Part shown: in pieces, positions 17,699 through 26,691 of the stretch
How the letters are laid out: every line of letters starts with the position of its first letter
How positions within the stretch are numbered: the stretch's first letter is position 1
Assembly (NCBI GenBank): GCA_009694305.1
Contig: SHVL01000007.1
Span: forward strand, 1 to 60,563
DNA: 60,563 nt
Direction of reading: 5' to 3'
Source of the DNA: Thermoleophilia bacterium
GTDB taxonomy: Bacteria > Actinomycetota > Thermoleophilia > Gaiellales > Gaiellaceae
Notes under the pieces: model-generated
What the model was told of the DNA's origin: nothing
Seen by the model: the letters and a program-made list of their open reading frames with translations, nothing else
The model's database searches: none
Position numbers and translations under genes: made by a program

Positions 17699-18811
17699 TT
17701 AAGAACGTGTTTCGATCCAGGCCTCGAAGAGCCCCAGGGCCTCCGGCATCGAGGCCCGTCCGAATCCGAGCCTGACGTGCGTCGGCTCGTCATACACCGT
17801 GCCGGGCAGCAGCAGCACGCCGGCGTCGGCCACGAGTTGCTCGCAGAACGTGGCCGTGTCCTCCAGGCCCGCGACCCGCACGAAGCCGATCGTGCTCGCG
17901 TTCGGTCGCACCCACGAGAGGCGCTCGGCGTGGCGTTCGAGGAACGCGTCGAGCACCACGAGGTTGGCGAGCACGATCTCACGGCTGCGGCCGGCGAAGA
18001 CACCACGGTGCCGGAGCGCGAGGGCGCTGAGAAGCTCGCTCGGTGCGCTCGAGCAGATGGTCGTGTAGTGCTTGAGTTCGACGATCCTTGCGAGGGCCGT
18101 ACGGTCACGCGATGCGAGCCAGCCGAGCCGCAGCCCCGGAAGCCCGTAGGTCTTCGACATCGAGCCCAGAGAGAGGGCACGGTCGTAGAGGTCAACCGCG
18201 GCCGGTAGAAGATCGTCAGGGTCGTGCTCGAGCTCACGGTAGACCTCGTCGCAGAAGAGCCATGCGCCCCGCGCGGCGCAGAGCTCGACGATGCGGTCGA
18301 GCACCGCACGCGGCATCAGCAGGCCGGTCGGATTGTGCGGGGTGTTGATGTAGACGAGCCGGGTATCGGGCCGGAGCGCCGCTTCGAGCGCATCGAGGTC
18401 GTGGGCCCAGCCAGCGGCTGCCGACCGATGCCACCGGGTCACCTCGGCGCCTGCCGACCGCGCCACCTCGAATGCCGACTCGTAGCAGGGTGTCTCGACG
18501 ACGACATGGTCGCCGGGCTGCAGGAGTGCGTGATAGGCCGCGAAGATCCCCTCCTCGGCGGCAGCGACGACAACGACGTCCCCCGGGTTGGTTGTCCCGT
18601 AGAGAGCGGAAGCGGCCTCTCGCAACTCGGGTGATCCTGCCGACTCGGTGTAGCCGAGCCGCTGCGCGAACAGCCGCTCCGCCGCGTCCGGTTCGAGCGC
18701 GAGGAGATCGGCCACCGCAACCGACTCTGCATCGCTCGACGAGAGCATGTGCGGAGCCGTGAACTCGTGGACGGCGTAGTACTGCTCGATCCGGAACGGG
18801 GAGATCTTCAT
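17699..18811 (-). CDS. PLP-dependent aminotransferase, class I/II
   Basis: A 370-residue fold-type I aminotransferase. It has TPHNPTG (N160), the PLP-pyridine Asp in FCDEVYRE (D188) and the Schiff-base Lys in SMSKTYGLPGLRLGW (K220). The C-terminal Arg in THVRLGFGR probably binds the substrate carboxylate. Its general form resembles the aspartate/aromatic and capreomycidine-synthase-like members, so the amino donor cannot be named. It is 5 nt downstream of a DHA2 exporter on the same strand. The pairing suggests synthesis or modification of an exported amine or amino acid, but that is inference. Confidence 0.85.
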   Translation of the reverse strand: MKISPFRIEQYYAVHEFTAPHMLSSSDAESVAVADLLALEPDAAERLFAQRLGYTESAGSPELREAASALYGTTNPGDVVVVAAAEEGIFAAYHALLQPGDHVVVETPCYESAFEVARSAGAEVTRWHRSAAAGWAHDLDALEAALRPDTRLVYINTPHNPTGLLMPRAVLDRIVELCAARGAWLFCDEVYRELEHDPDDLLPAAVDLYDRALSLGSMSKTYGLPGLRLGWLASRDRTALARIVELKHYTTICSSAPSELLSALALRHRGVFAGRSREIVLANLVVLDAFLERHAERLSWVRPNASTIGFVRVAGLEDTATFCEQLVADAGVLLLPGTVYDEPTHVRLGFGRASMPEALGLFEAWIETRS

Positions 18812-18816
18812 GCCGT

Positions 18817-20271
18817 CTACAGCACGACCGGAGAGGGGTCTCCGTCCGCAATCACGAGGGCGTCTCCGCGCCGCAGGAGAACGAGTAGCGCCACCGCCCC
18901 GACGGCGAAGGCGACGGCGCAGCCGACCCAGGCGAGATGGAACCCGTCCACGAGGGCCTGGGCCTGCTCGGCCGTCGTCGGGTCGCTCCCTGCCGTCGCG
19001 AGCACCTCCGCCGTCTTGCTCGCAGCGAAGCTCGAGAGAAGGGCAAGACCCAGCGCTCCCCCGATCTGCTGCGACGTGTTGAAGAGGCCGGAGGCGAGGC
19101 CGGCGTCGTCAACCGGGATCCCGCTCGTGGCGATCAACGTCACCGGAACGAACGTCAGCCCGAGGCCGATCGCAACGAGCATGATGCCCGGCAAGATATC
19201 CGACAGGTAGGTGCTGTCGGGCGTGAGCCGGAGGAAGAGAAGCATCCCGACAACGGCGAGACCGAGACCGACCACGGGAACTTCTCGGGCTCCGAGCCGC
19301 GGGATCAGCCACTGCGAAGCCGCCGAGCCGGCAATCACCCCGGCGGTGAAGGGAATGAATGCGAGACCTGCTTCGAGCGCCGAGTAGCCGAGAACGCGCT
19401 GCACGAAGAGCGTGTTGAAGAAGAACATCCCGTAGAGACCCATGGAGACGATGAACATGCCGATGTTGGCCCCGCGCACCGTCCGAATCGAGAAGATGGA
19501 GAGTCGCACGAGCGGTTCGGCCGTGCGCAACTCGATCACGACGAAACCGACGAGCAGGATGACCGAGAGAGCAAGAATGGGAAGCACCTCGCCCGATCCC
19601 CAGCCCGACTCTCCGGCCCGGACGATCCCGTAGACGAGCGCGATCAGCCCTCCGGTCACCGCCACCGCTCCCGCGACGTCGAAGCCACTGCGCGCGAGCT
19701 CGTCGCGCGACTCGGGGACGAGCCTCCGGGAGAAGAAAAAGGTGGCGGCGCCGACCGGAACGTTGACGAGGAAGATCCAGGGCCAGGACAGCACGTCTAC
19801 GAGGATGCCTCCGAGAAGCAACCCGATGGCTCCACCACCAACGGCAATCGCCGTCCAGAGACCGAGGGCTTTCGTCCGTTCGGCCCCTTCCCGAAAGGTC
19901 GCCATGATAATCGAGAGCGCCACGGGAGAGACGAGTGCGGCTCCGAAGCCCTGGAGCCCACGCGCAATGATCAACCACGACGATTCGGGGGCGAGCGCGC
20001 ACAGGAGCGATGCGGTCGTGAACACGACGAGGCCGGTGAGGAAGACCCGCTTGCGTCCGAAGAGGTCACCGGCACGGCCACCGAGCAGGAGGAAGCCACC
20101 GAACATCAGCGTGTAGGCGTTGACGACCCACTGGAGGCTCGCGTCCGACATCTGAAGGTCGTGCTGAATCGTCGGCAACGCCACGTTCACGACCGTCGCG
20201 TCGAGTATCACCATGAACTGCGCAAGGCAGACGAGAACGAGAACGACCCAGGGATTCACGCGGGAGCTCAC
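18817..20271 (-). CDS. DHA2-family (14-TM) MFS drug exporter
   Basis: A 484-residue drug:H+ antiporter. TM1 carries the DHA2 motif LDATVVNVALPTIQ (about residues 23-36). GGRAGDLFGRKRVFLTG after TM2 is motif A, and the motif C region (GGGAIGLLLGG) is in TM5. Fourteen hydrophobic segments fit the EmrB/QacA type. It has the 112-nt gap to the divergent gloA gene for its promoter and is followed at 5 nt by an aminotransferase. Its substrate is unknown; hydrophobic cations and antibiotics are typical. Confidence 0.88.
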   Translation of the reverse strand: MSSRVNPWVVLVLVCLAQFMVILDATVVNVALPTIQHDLQMSDASLQWVVNAYTLMFGGFLLLGGRAGDLFGRKRVFLTGLVVFTTASLLCALAPESSWLIIARGLQGFGAALVSPVALSIIMATFREGAERTKALGLWTAIAVGGGAIGLLLGGILVDVLSWPWIFLVNVPVGAATFFFSRRLVPESRDELARSGFDVAGAVAVTGGLIALVYGIVRAGESGWGSGEVLPILALSVILLVGFVVIELRTAEPLVRLSIFSIRTVRGANIGMFIVSMGLYGMFFFNTLFVQRVLGYSALEAGLAFIPFTAGVIAGSAASQWLIPRLGAREVPVVGLGLAVVGMLLFLRLTPDSTYLSDILPGIMLVAIGLGLTFVPVTLIATSGIPVDDAGLASGLFNTSQQIGGALGLALLSSFAASKTAEVLATAGSDPTTAEQAQALVDGFHLAWVGCAVAFAVGAVALLVLLRRGDALVIADGDPSPVVL

Positions 20272-20383
20272 ATACCCGAAACTATCAGCGCCATGGGAGG
20301 GTCACAGGTGGGGAACCCGTCTGTGAGGGAGGCCCTGCGAGGTAGGCTCGAAGCAGTCGAGTCCCCGAACGAGGAGCACCGAG

Positions 20384-20758
20384 ATGCAACTCATCCACAC
20401 CTGTTACCGCATCACCGACCCCGACCGCTCGACGGCGTTCTACGAGGCGCTCGGCCTCGAGAAGCGTCGTGCCTCACCGATCCGCGAGGAGGCGATGAAC
20501 TACTTCTTCGGCGTTCCCGGCGAGCCGCTGCCGGAGCTCGAGCTGACCTACAACTTCGGCGTGCACGCGTACGAGCTCGGGACGGCCTACGGGCACATTG
20601 CGCTGACGGTCGAGAACATGACGGAGACCCTCGAGAACCTCGCGGCACAGGGCATCGAGCCGGAACGCCCGCCGTACTCGATCACCGAGGGTGGCTCGCT
20701 GCTCTGCTTCGTCCGCGACCCGGACAACTACCGGGTCGAGCTGATCGAGCGCAGTTGA
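20384..20758 (+). CDS. gloA: Lactoylglutathione lyase-like glyoxalase I
   Basis: A 124-residue VOC-fold metalloenzyme. The ligand set matches E. coli GloA: H5 in LIHTCYRI, E53 in ELELTYN, H71 in YGHIAL and E119 in YRVELIE. It converts the hemithioacetal of methylglyoxal and a thiol. Actinobacteria usually lack glutathione, so mycothiol or another thiol is the likely cosubstrate (inference). GAGGAGCACCGAG precedes the ATG. The stop overlaps the TTG start of the serine hydrolase by 4 nt. Confidence 0.88.
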   Translation: MQLIHTCYRITDPDRSTAFYEALGLEKRRASPIREEAMNYFFGVPGEPLPELELTYNFGVHAYELGTAYGHIALTVENMTETLENLAAQGIEPERPPYSITEGGSLLCFVRDPDNYRVELIERS

Positions 20759-21918
20759 TCGACGCAGAGGGCCGGGCGAGGGGCGTAACGGGGGCGAACT
20801 GGATCGATGCGCCGTACAACCGGTGGGCGTTCCGGCACATCTCGCAGGTCACACGGGTGCAGCGCATCGCCGGAAGCGAGACCCCGGTCGGGCTCGCGCG
20901 CACGGAGCGTGACCTCGGCGGCTTCTCGTTCACCCACGGCGGAGAGGCCCACTCGCTCGACAGCCTCCTCGCAGCGACGTTCACCGATGCGCTGATCGTG
21001 GTGCAGGACGGAGCCGTCCTCACGGAGCGCTATTTCGACGGGATGCTCGAGGACGACCGGCACCTCCTGATGAGCGTCTCGAAGTCGCTCACCGGCATCC
21101 TCTGCGGCGTGCTCGTGGGCCAGGGGCTTCTCGCGCCCACCGACCCTGTCACGGACTACCTGCCCGAGCTTGCCGGGAGCACGTGGGACGGGTGCCTCGT
21201 CCAGCACCTGCTCGACATGCGCGTCGGCATCGCATGGGACTACGACGTGGACGAGTACAGGATCCTCGACGTCTCCGACTACCGCACGCACGAGCTGGAC
21301 GACATCCCTTCGGACACCGAGACCTGGATCCGCACGATCGGCCGTGGCTCCTACGACCACGGGGAAGGGCCCTTCCGGTATGCCTCCCTCGTGACCGACG
21401 TGCTCGCGTGGGTGCTCGAGCGTGCGGGTGGCCTGCCGTTCGCAGAGCTCTTCTCACACGAGGTCTGGTCGGCGATCGGCTCCGAAAACGACGCGGAGCT
21501 GATGTTCGACGCGAGCGGCTTCCCGCTCGCCGAGGGCGGTTTCTGCGCCACCCTGCGCGACTGTGCGCGGTTCGGGCTGATGTGCCTCGAGGACGGGTCG
21601 GTCGCAGGGCGGCAGGTCGTGCCCGCCGACTGGCTCGGACGGATGCTCGTTCCGGATGCCGAGCTCGTCGCGGCGTACGCGGCATCCGCCGCCGGCGACC
21701 CTGCCGCTCCCGACTCGATGTACCACGACGGCTGGTGGGTGCACCAGCCCGCGAGGGGCGTGTATGCAGCGTCGGGGATGAACGGGCAGCTGATCCTCGT
21801 CCACCGGCCTTCACGGGTCGTGATCGTCAAGCTCTCGACCTACCCCGGGTCACTCGACAGCGAGCTGTTCGACCTCGACCACGTCGGACTGATGGCCCTC
21901 TGCGACCATCTGGCCTGA
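20755..21918 (+). CDS. Serine hydrolase of the beta-lactamase / penicillin-binding family
   Basis: 387 residues if started at TTG 20755 (TTGA overlap with the gloA stop); the alignable region begins by residue 16 (NWIDAPYNRW). The nucleophile motif S-V-S-K is at residues 107-110, followed by LTGILCGVLVGQGLL and the class-C-like LLDMRVGIAWD region. The late part GMNGQLILVHRP takes the place of the KTG strand. No signal peptide is visible, so it is probably cytoplasmic: an esterase or amidase rather than a true beta-lactamase. A paralogue with the same motif order lies at 59227-60369. Confidence 0.8.
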   Translation: MIDAEGRARGVTGANWIDAPYNRWAFRHISQVTRVQRIAGSETPVGLARTERDLGGFSFTHGGEAHSLDSLLAATFTDALIVVQDGAVLTERYFDGMLEDDRHLLMSVSKSLTGILCGVLVGQGLLAPTDPVTDYLPELAGSTWDGCLVQHLLDMRVGIAWDYDVDEYRILDVSDYRTHELDDIPSDTETWIRTIGRGSYDHGEGPFRYASLVTDVLAWVLERAGGLPFAELFSHEVWSAIGSENDAELMFDASGFPLAEGGFCATLRDCARFGLMCLEDGSVAGRQVVPADWLGRMLVPDAELVAAYAASAAGDPAAPDSMYHDGWWVHQPARGVYAASGMNGQLILVHRPSRVVIVKLSTYPGSLDSELFDLDHVGLMALCDHLA

Positions 21919-21981
21919 GCGATCCGGCGCGCGAGGAGATCGCCCCGGGCACCGGTCTCCATCCCCTGTAGACTCCCTTTT

Positions 21982-22509
21982 GTGGAGCACCGCACCGCAG
22001 ACGAGCTCACGGCTGCTCTCGTCGAGATCCGCCTGTCGCCTGCAGCGGAGGGCACCGTCGAGCTGATCGTTCGGCGACCCGCTGTGGACGAGCGCGAGGT
22101 GCTCGACGAAGGGGTGCTCGATCTCGAGAAGGGTCTTGTCGGTGACGAGTGGCACCGTCGTGGGACACCGAACCCGGACGCACAACTCACCCTGATGAAT
22201 GCCCGGGCAGCCGAGGCGATCACCGGTGGCCGCGAGCGCTGGCCCCTGGCCGGCGACCAGCTCTACGTCGATCTCGACCTCGGCGTCGAGAACCTCCCGC
22301 CCGGAACGCGGCTGTCGCTCGGCGAGGCCGTGATCGAGGTGACCGCCGAGCCGCATACGGGCTGCGCCAAGTTCAGCGCCCGCTTCGGCTCCGAGGCGAT
22401 CAAGTTCGTCAACAAGTCGCCGGGCCGCGAGATGCGCCTGCGCGGCGCCAATGCCCGTGTCGTCACGCCCGGCATCGTCCGCGCAGGCGACGCCATTACA
22501 AAGCTCTGA
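21982..22509 (+). CDS. MOSC domain-containing protein
   Basis: A 175-residue stand-alone MOSC (molybdenum cofactor sulfurase C-terminal) protein, started at GTG 21982. It has the domain's VLDLEKGLVGDEWHRRG segment, the QLTLMNARAAEAI strand-helix and the conserved Cys in PHTGCAKFSARFG. MOSC proteins bind or move sulfur or Mo-cofactor species; YiiM-type members reduce N-hydroxylated compounds. This genome has at least two Mo hydroxylases (35.2 and 52.7 kb) that could need sulfurated cofactor, but linkage is loose. It is 63 nt downstream of the serine hydrolase and probably in the same transcript. Confidence 0.82.
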   Translation: MEHRTADELTAALVEIRLSPAAEGTVELIVRRPAVDEREVLDEGVLDLEKGLVGDEWHRRGTPNPDAQLTLMNARAAEAITGGRERWPLAGDQLYVDLDLGVENLPPGTRLSLGEAVIEVTAEPHTGCAKFSARFGSEAIKFVNKSPGREMRLRGANARVVTPGIVRAGDAITKL

Positions 22510-22530
22510 GCGTCGCTCCAGGCTGAGCGA

Positions 22531-23349
22531 CTACTCGGTGTCGGTCGTCTCGTGGCTGGCGCTGAACGACGATGGCCCCAACCCCGACACGAAGCTTTTC
22601 TCGGCCAGCCAGCCGCCGTCCACCGGAAGCGCCACGCCGGTGACGTATGACGCCATGTCGCTCGCAAGGTACAGGGCTGCCTGAGCGACATCGCTCGATG
22701 CACCGGCGCGCTGAAGTGGCACCGAGACCATCAGTTCCTGCTCGAAGCCGTCGTCCGCGAAGTACTGCTCGGTCAGCGGCGTCCGGATTACACCCGGGCA
22801 GAGCGCATTGACCCGGATCCCGGCGGCTGCGAGGTCACGGGCAAGACTCTTCGTCAGGCCGACGATCCCGTGCTTGGCCGCCGAATATGCGGGGCGATGC
22901 GACAGCCCGATCAGCCCAGCGACCGACGCCATGTTGACGATCGAACCTCCACCGGTCTCGCGCATCCGGCGGGCTGCAGACTGACAGCAGTAGAACGTCC
23001 CGCTGAGGTTGATCGCGATCACGTTCTCCCACTCCTCGGTGGGCATCGTGTAGACATCGCCTATCTCCCGCACGCCCGCACAGTTGACCAGGATGTCGAT
23101 TCGCCCGGCGGTGGCTACGACAGTCTCCATGGCGCGCTCGACGTCGGCTGCCACTCGCACGTCCCCGTGGACGAACAGGGGATCCCGGTCTCCGGCAGAT
23201 TCGAGGGCTGCGAGCAGGTCGTCGCCGGCTTCCCGCGAGCGGTCGAACGCTGCGATGCGTGCGCCTTCACCGGCAAAGACCTGCGCGATCTCCCGCCCGA
23301 TGCCACTGGCGGCACCCGTCACGACTGCGACACGATGCTCGAGGAGCAT
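22531..23349 (-). CDS. SDR-family NAD(P)-dependent oxidoreductase
   Basis: A 272-residue classical short-chain dehydrogenase. It has the cofactor loop TGAASGIG (about residues 11-18), an Asp after strand 2 (AAFDRS, favouring NAD), an NCAG motif, a catalytic Ser in NMASVAG, and YSAAKHG as the YxxxK pair. Its C-terminal tail is about 20 residues longer than most. The gene is divergent from the VOC / E1 operon across a 49-nt gap and may share regulation with it. Substrate unknown; secondary alcohols such as acetoin or hydroxyacyl compounds are possible given the neighbour. Confidence 0.85.
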   Translation of the reverse strand: MLLEHRVAVVTGAASGIGREIAQVFAGEGARIAAFDRSREAGDDLLAALESAGDRDPLFVHGDVRVAADVERAMETVVATAGRIDILVNCAGVREIGDVYTMPTEEWENVIAINLSGTFYCCQSAARRMRETGGGSIVNMASVAGLIGLSHRPAYSAAKHGIVGLTKSLARDLAAAGIRVNALCPGVIRTPLTEQYFADDGFEQELMVSVPLQRAGASSDVAQAALYLASDMASYVTGVALPVDGGWLAEKSFVSGLGPSSFSASHETTDTE

Positions 23350-23398
23350 GAATTCCTCCCTGTTTCTCGTTCACGACAGTGATCCCGCGCCTATCATT

Positions 23399-23890
23399 AT
23401 GGATATGGCGCTGCGCACCGTGACGTGGGAGATCACCGGCGCCCGCCATGCAGGCATTACGGTGTCCGATCTCGACCGCTCGCTCACGTACTATCGCGAC
23501 CAGCTCGGCTTCGAGGTTCTGTGGCGGCATCTCTACGAGGGTCCCTCTGTCCTCCGGATCGTCGGAGTCCCGGAAGCGAGCGGCCTCGATATCGCAATGC
23601 TCCGGATTTCCGGGTGCGACGTCGATATCGAGCTGATCGAATACAGGGGATGTGAGAGCAGGTCCGGCAGCACCAGCCCGAGCAACTATGGCAGCGGACA
23701 TTTCTGTGTCTTCGTGCGGAACATCGAAGCGCTCTACGCCGACCTGCTCGCGCAGGGTGTTCGGTTTCGCTCTGACGGCCCCGTCGAGATGACTGACGGC
23801 GCCAACAAGGGGGGAAAGAGCCTCTACTCGCTCGACCCCGACGGCTATATCTTCGAATTCCACGAGCGTCCGCCCCATGTCGCAGCCTGA
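23399..23890 (+). CDS. VOC-family (glyoxalase/dioxygenase-like) protein
   Basis: A 163-residue single-module VOC protein from ATG 23399 (a second ATG at 23405 is possible). It opens ARHAGITVSDLDRSLTYYRD with the first metal His and closes with LDPDGYIFEFHE carrying the C-terminal Glu; a middle NYGSGHFCVFV supplies another His. It resembles lactoylglutathione-lyase-like and epimerase-like VOC proteins, and its substrate is open. Its last 14 nt overlap the start of the fused E1 gene in a different frame, so the two are co-expressed. Confidence 0.8.
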   Translation: MDMALRTVTWEITGARHAGITVSDLDRSLTYYRDQLGFEVLWRHLYEGPSVLRIVGVPEASGLDIAMLRISGCDVDIELIEYRGCESRSGSTSPSNYGSGHFCVFVRNIEALYADLLAQGVRFRSDGPVEMTDGANKGGKSLYSLDPDGYIFEFHERPPHVAA

Positions 23891-25889
23891 CACCGGAATC
23901 GGGCCCGGAGTCCGTGACCCGGACTGGCCGGTACTGCTCGAGCAGTACCGGCGAATGCTCCTCATCCGCACCTTCGAGGAGCGTGCGGCGCAACTCTTCG
24001 AACAGGGCGTGATCTTCGGGACAGCTCATAGCTGCGTCGGCCAGGAGGCGATCGCCGTCGGTGCAGCCGCCGCGATGCGCGATACCGACTATCTCGTCGG
24101 GCACCACCGCTCCCATGGGCACCTCATCGCAGCAGGCGCAGACCTGCGGCGAATGATGGCCGAGATGTTCGGCAAGCGCACCGGCTACTGCAAGGGGCTC
24201 GGTGGCTCCATGCATATCGCAGACCTCTCTCTGGACATCCTGGGCTGTAACGGGATCGTCGGCGCAGGCCTCCCCCACGCCTGCGGTGCAGCCCTGACTG
24301 CGACCCTGAGAGGGACAGAGCAGGTCACGGTCGCCTACTTCGGTGACGGAGCTGCCGGGCAGGGCGCAGCACATGAGGCGATGAACCTGGCGGCAACGTG
24401 GAAGCTGCCCGTTGTCTTCATCTGTGAGAACAACCAGTTCGCCCTCTCGGCCGACTGGAGGACGTTGCGGGCGGTCGAGGATCTCGCAGACCGCGCCGCC
24501 GGTTACGGCATGCCGGGTGAGGTCGTGGACGGGAACGACGTCCTCGCGGTCGAGGACGCGGTGGCTCGTGCCCTCGCTCGCGCCCGCGCCGGCGGCGGCC
24601 CCTCGCTGCTCGAGATGAAGACCTTCCGTCGGATGCAACACTCGATGCGCGCCAACCTTCCCGACGTCCGCGACCGGAACGTGATCGACGAGTGGGAACC
24701 GAAGGACCCGCTGCCACGGTTCGAGGCGTTCCTACGCTCGACGGGAGAGCTCGACGACGCCGGGAAGGTAGCCGTTCTCCGGAGCGTCGAAACCGAGGTC
24801 GAGGCGGCGATCGACACCGCTCTCGCCGACGAGGACGCCCATGGCGACGACCTGATGACGGCGGTATTCGCTCCGCACCACCGCTACCCGGAGCCGCCGG
24901 AACCGAGCGACCGTGCCCTCGCGTTCGTCCCTGCCATCCGTGAGGCACTCGACCTCGAGCTCGCCGCAGATCCCGACGTGATCGTGATGGGAGAGGACAT
25001 CGGCCGCGTGGGTGGCCTTTTCCGCGCGACCGAAGGCCTCTACGAGCTCTACGGAGCCGACCGGATCCGGGATACCCCTCTGACCGAGAGCGGCTTCGTC
25101 GGCTGCGGCATCGGCGCCGCACTGACAGGGCTGCGCCCCGTCGTCGAGCTGCAGTTCTCGGACTTCGCGGGAGTCGCCTTCGATCAGATCATGAACCAGG
25201 CGGCAAAGCTCAGGTTCATGATGGGCGGCACACCGAACATCCCTCTCGTGATCCGCATGGTGTCGGGCGGCGGCGTGCGTCTCGGCGCGCAGCACTCGCA
25301 GAGCCTTGAAGCGCTGTTTGCCCATATCCCGGGGCTTGTCGTTGTGATGGCATCGAACCCTTTCGACGCCAAAGGCCTCCTCTCAGCGGCGATCCAGGAC
25401 AACAATCCGGTCATCTTTCTCGAACAGAAGCTCCTGTTCTTCGGGGACCCGGTTCCGGTTCCCGAGGAGCGCTACGCAATCGACCTCGGCAAGGCCAACG
25501 TCGTGCGGGCCGGAACCGACGTCACCGTGGTGGCACTCGGCGCAATGGTGCCTCACGCTTTGCGGGTCGCGCGAGAGCTTGCAGGCGAAGGAGTGAGCGT
25601 CGAGGTCGTCGATCCGCGAACGCTCGTCCCGCTCGACATCGAGACGATCGCGACGTCGGTTGCGAGGACGCATCGCCTCGTCGTCGCGCACGAGGCGGTG
25701 CAGTTCTGCGGGTTCGGCGCGGAGATCGCAGCACACGTGGGCGAGCATTGCTTCTGGGACCTCGATGCGCCGATCGTCCGGGTCGGAGCCCCTTCTCACC
25801 CGATTCCCTACCAGAAGGATCTCGAGCTCGCGACCCTGCCAGGGCCGGCGGAGATCATGGCAGCGGTGCGCTCACTGCTGTCGCTCTAG
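23877..25889 (+). CDS. Fused 2-oxoacid dehydrogenase E1 (alpha + beta), acetoin/pyruvate type
   Basis: A 670-residue thiamine-diphosphate enzyme. The alpha half (about 1-330) has GQEAIAVG, HHRSHGH and the ThDP motif GDG(156-158)...NN(185-186). The beta half (about 345-670) begins FVPAIREALDLELAADPDVI with MGEDIGRVGG and carries the conserved TPLTESGFVGCGIG. Fusions of this kind occur in acetoin dehydrogenase-like and branched-chain E1 proteins. No E2 (lipoyl) or E3 gene is nearby, so it must borrow them or act differently. It overlaps the VOC gene. The best guess is oxidative cleavage or decarboxylation of acetoin-like or 2-oxoacid substrates. Confidence 0.85.
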   Translation: MSQPDTGIGPGVRDPDWPVLLEQYRRMLLIRTFEERAAQLFEQGVIFGTAHSCVGQEAIAVGAAAAMRDTDYLVGHHRSHGHLIAAGADLRRMMAEMFGKRTGYCKGLGGSMHIADLSLDILGCNGIVGAGLPHACGAALTATLRGTEQVTVAYFGDGAAGQGAAHEAMNLAATWKLPVVFICENNQFALSADWRTLRAVEDLADRAAGYGMPGEVVDGNDVLAVEDAVARALARARAGGGPSLLEMKTFRRMQHSMRANLPDVRDRNVIDEWEPKDPLPRFEAFLRSTGELDDAGKVAVLRSVETEVEAAIDTALADEDAHGDDLMTAVFAPHHRYPEPPEPSDRALAFVPAIREALDLELAADPDVIVMGEDIGRVGGLFRATEGLYELYGADRIRDTPLTESGFVGCGIGAALTGLRPVVELQFSDFAGVAFDQIMNQAAKLRFMMGGTPNIPLVIRMVSGGGVRLGAQHSQSLEALFAHIPGLVVVMASNPFDAKGLLSAAIQDNNPVIFLEQKLLFFGDPVPVPEERYAIDLGKANVVRAGTDVTVVALGAMVPHALRVARELAGEGVSVEVVDPRTLVPLDIETIATSVARTHRLVVAHEAVQFCGFGAEIAAHVGEHCFWDLDAPIVRVGAPSHPIPYQKDLELATLPGPAEIMAAVRSLLSL

Positions 25890-26034
25890 GCTCGTCCCGA
25901 CAGCCCGAGCAGGCGCTCCCTGCGGCGCCGGGCCTGACGGCCGTACACCGCCACGACGCTGGCCTTACCGACGGTGAAGCACGAACTGAACGTCGGAGGC
26001 GGCGCCACTCGAGCCGGGTAGGCTTCCGCCCCGG

Positions 26035-26682
26035 ATGGCAACGGTGCGCGCCCTCATGTTCGACTTCAACGGGACGCTCTCGCACGACGAGCCGCTGCTC
26101 TGTGCGATCTACCGGGAGCTGTTCGCAAGACACGGGCGGCCGCTGACCGAGGAGCAGTACTACAGCGGGTTCGCAGGCCTGACGGAAGAGGCGATCGTCG
26201 GTGGCTGGCTCGGCATCGACGGGCCTCTGCTCGGGTCGCTCATCGCCGAGAGGATCGAGAGCTATGCGGTGGCGGCCGCAGACGGCTCGACGGTGACCGA
26301 GCCGTTACGCGAGGCCGTTCACTACGCGGCTACACGCGTTCCGGTGGCGATCGTCTCGGGCGCATTCCGGGCCGAGATCCTGCCGGTCGTCGAGGCAGCG
26401 GGACTCTCGGTGGCTCTCACGGCGGTCGTTGCCGCCGACGACGTGAAGCATGGCAAGCCGCATCCCGCCGGATATCTCCTCGCACTCGACCGGCTCGGCG
26501 TCGGCGCCGACGCAGCAATCGCGTTCGAGGACACCGAGGTAGGCATCGCTTCGGCGAAGACTGCCGGACTTCGCTGCCTCGCCGTCCGTGGCACCCTGCC
26601 CGAGAGTCGTCTGATGGCTGCAGACGAGATCGTGGACGGCATCGACGTCGCTCTCGTCGAACGGCTCCTCGACGGGAACTGA
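26035..26682 (+). CDS. HAD-superfamily phosphatase (beta-phosphoglucomutase-like, subfamily IA)
   Basis: A 215-residue haloacid-dehalogenase-fold protein with a helical cap. Motif I reads MFDFNGTLSHDEPLL: the nucleophile Asp is present, but the usual second Asp (DxD) is Asn. Motif II is IVSGA, the motif III Lys is in DDVKHGKPHP and motif IV is FEDTEVGI. The DxN form occurs in some HAD proteins but changes the general acid/base, so activity may be narrower or slower than usual. It is 9 nt before glpK, so one transcript with glycerol kinase is likely; a polyol or glycerol phosphate is a possible substrate. Confidence 0.82.
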   Translation: MATVRALMFDFNGTLSHDEPLLCAIYRELFARHGRPLTEEQYYSGFAGLTEEAIVGGWLGIDGPLLGSLIAERIESYAVAAADGSTVTEPLREAVHYAATRVPVAIVSGAFRAEILPVVEAAGLSVALTAVVAADDVKHGKPHPAGYLLALDRLGVGADAAIAFEDTEVGIASAKTAGLRCLAVRGTLPESRLMAADEIVDGIDVALVERLLDGN

Positions 26683-26691
26683 GCCGCGAAC

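Noticed and set aside
18937-20754. Long plus-strand open frame leading into the serine hydrolase
   Set aside because: This part is antisense to the DHA2 exporter and overlaps gloA; only the portion from 20755 matches the hydrolase family.
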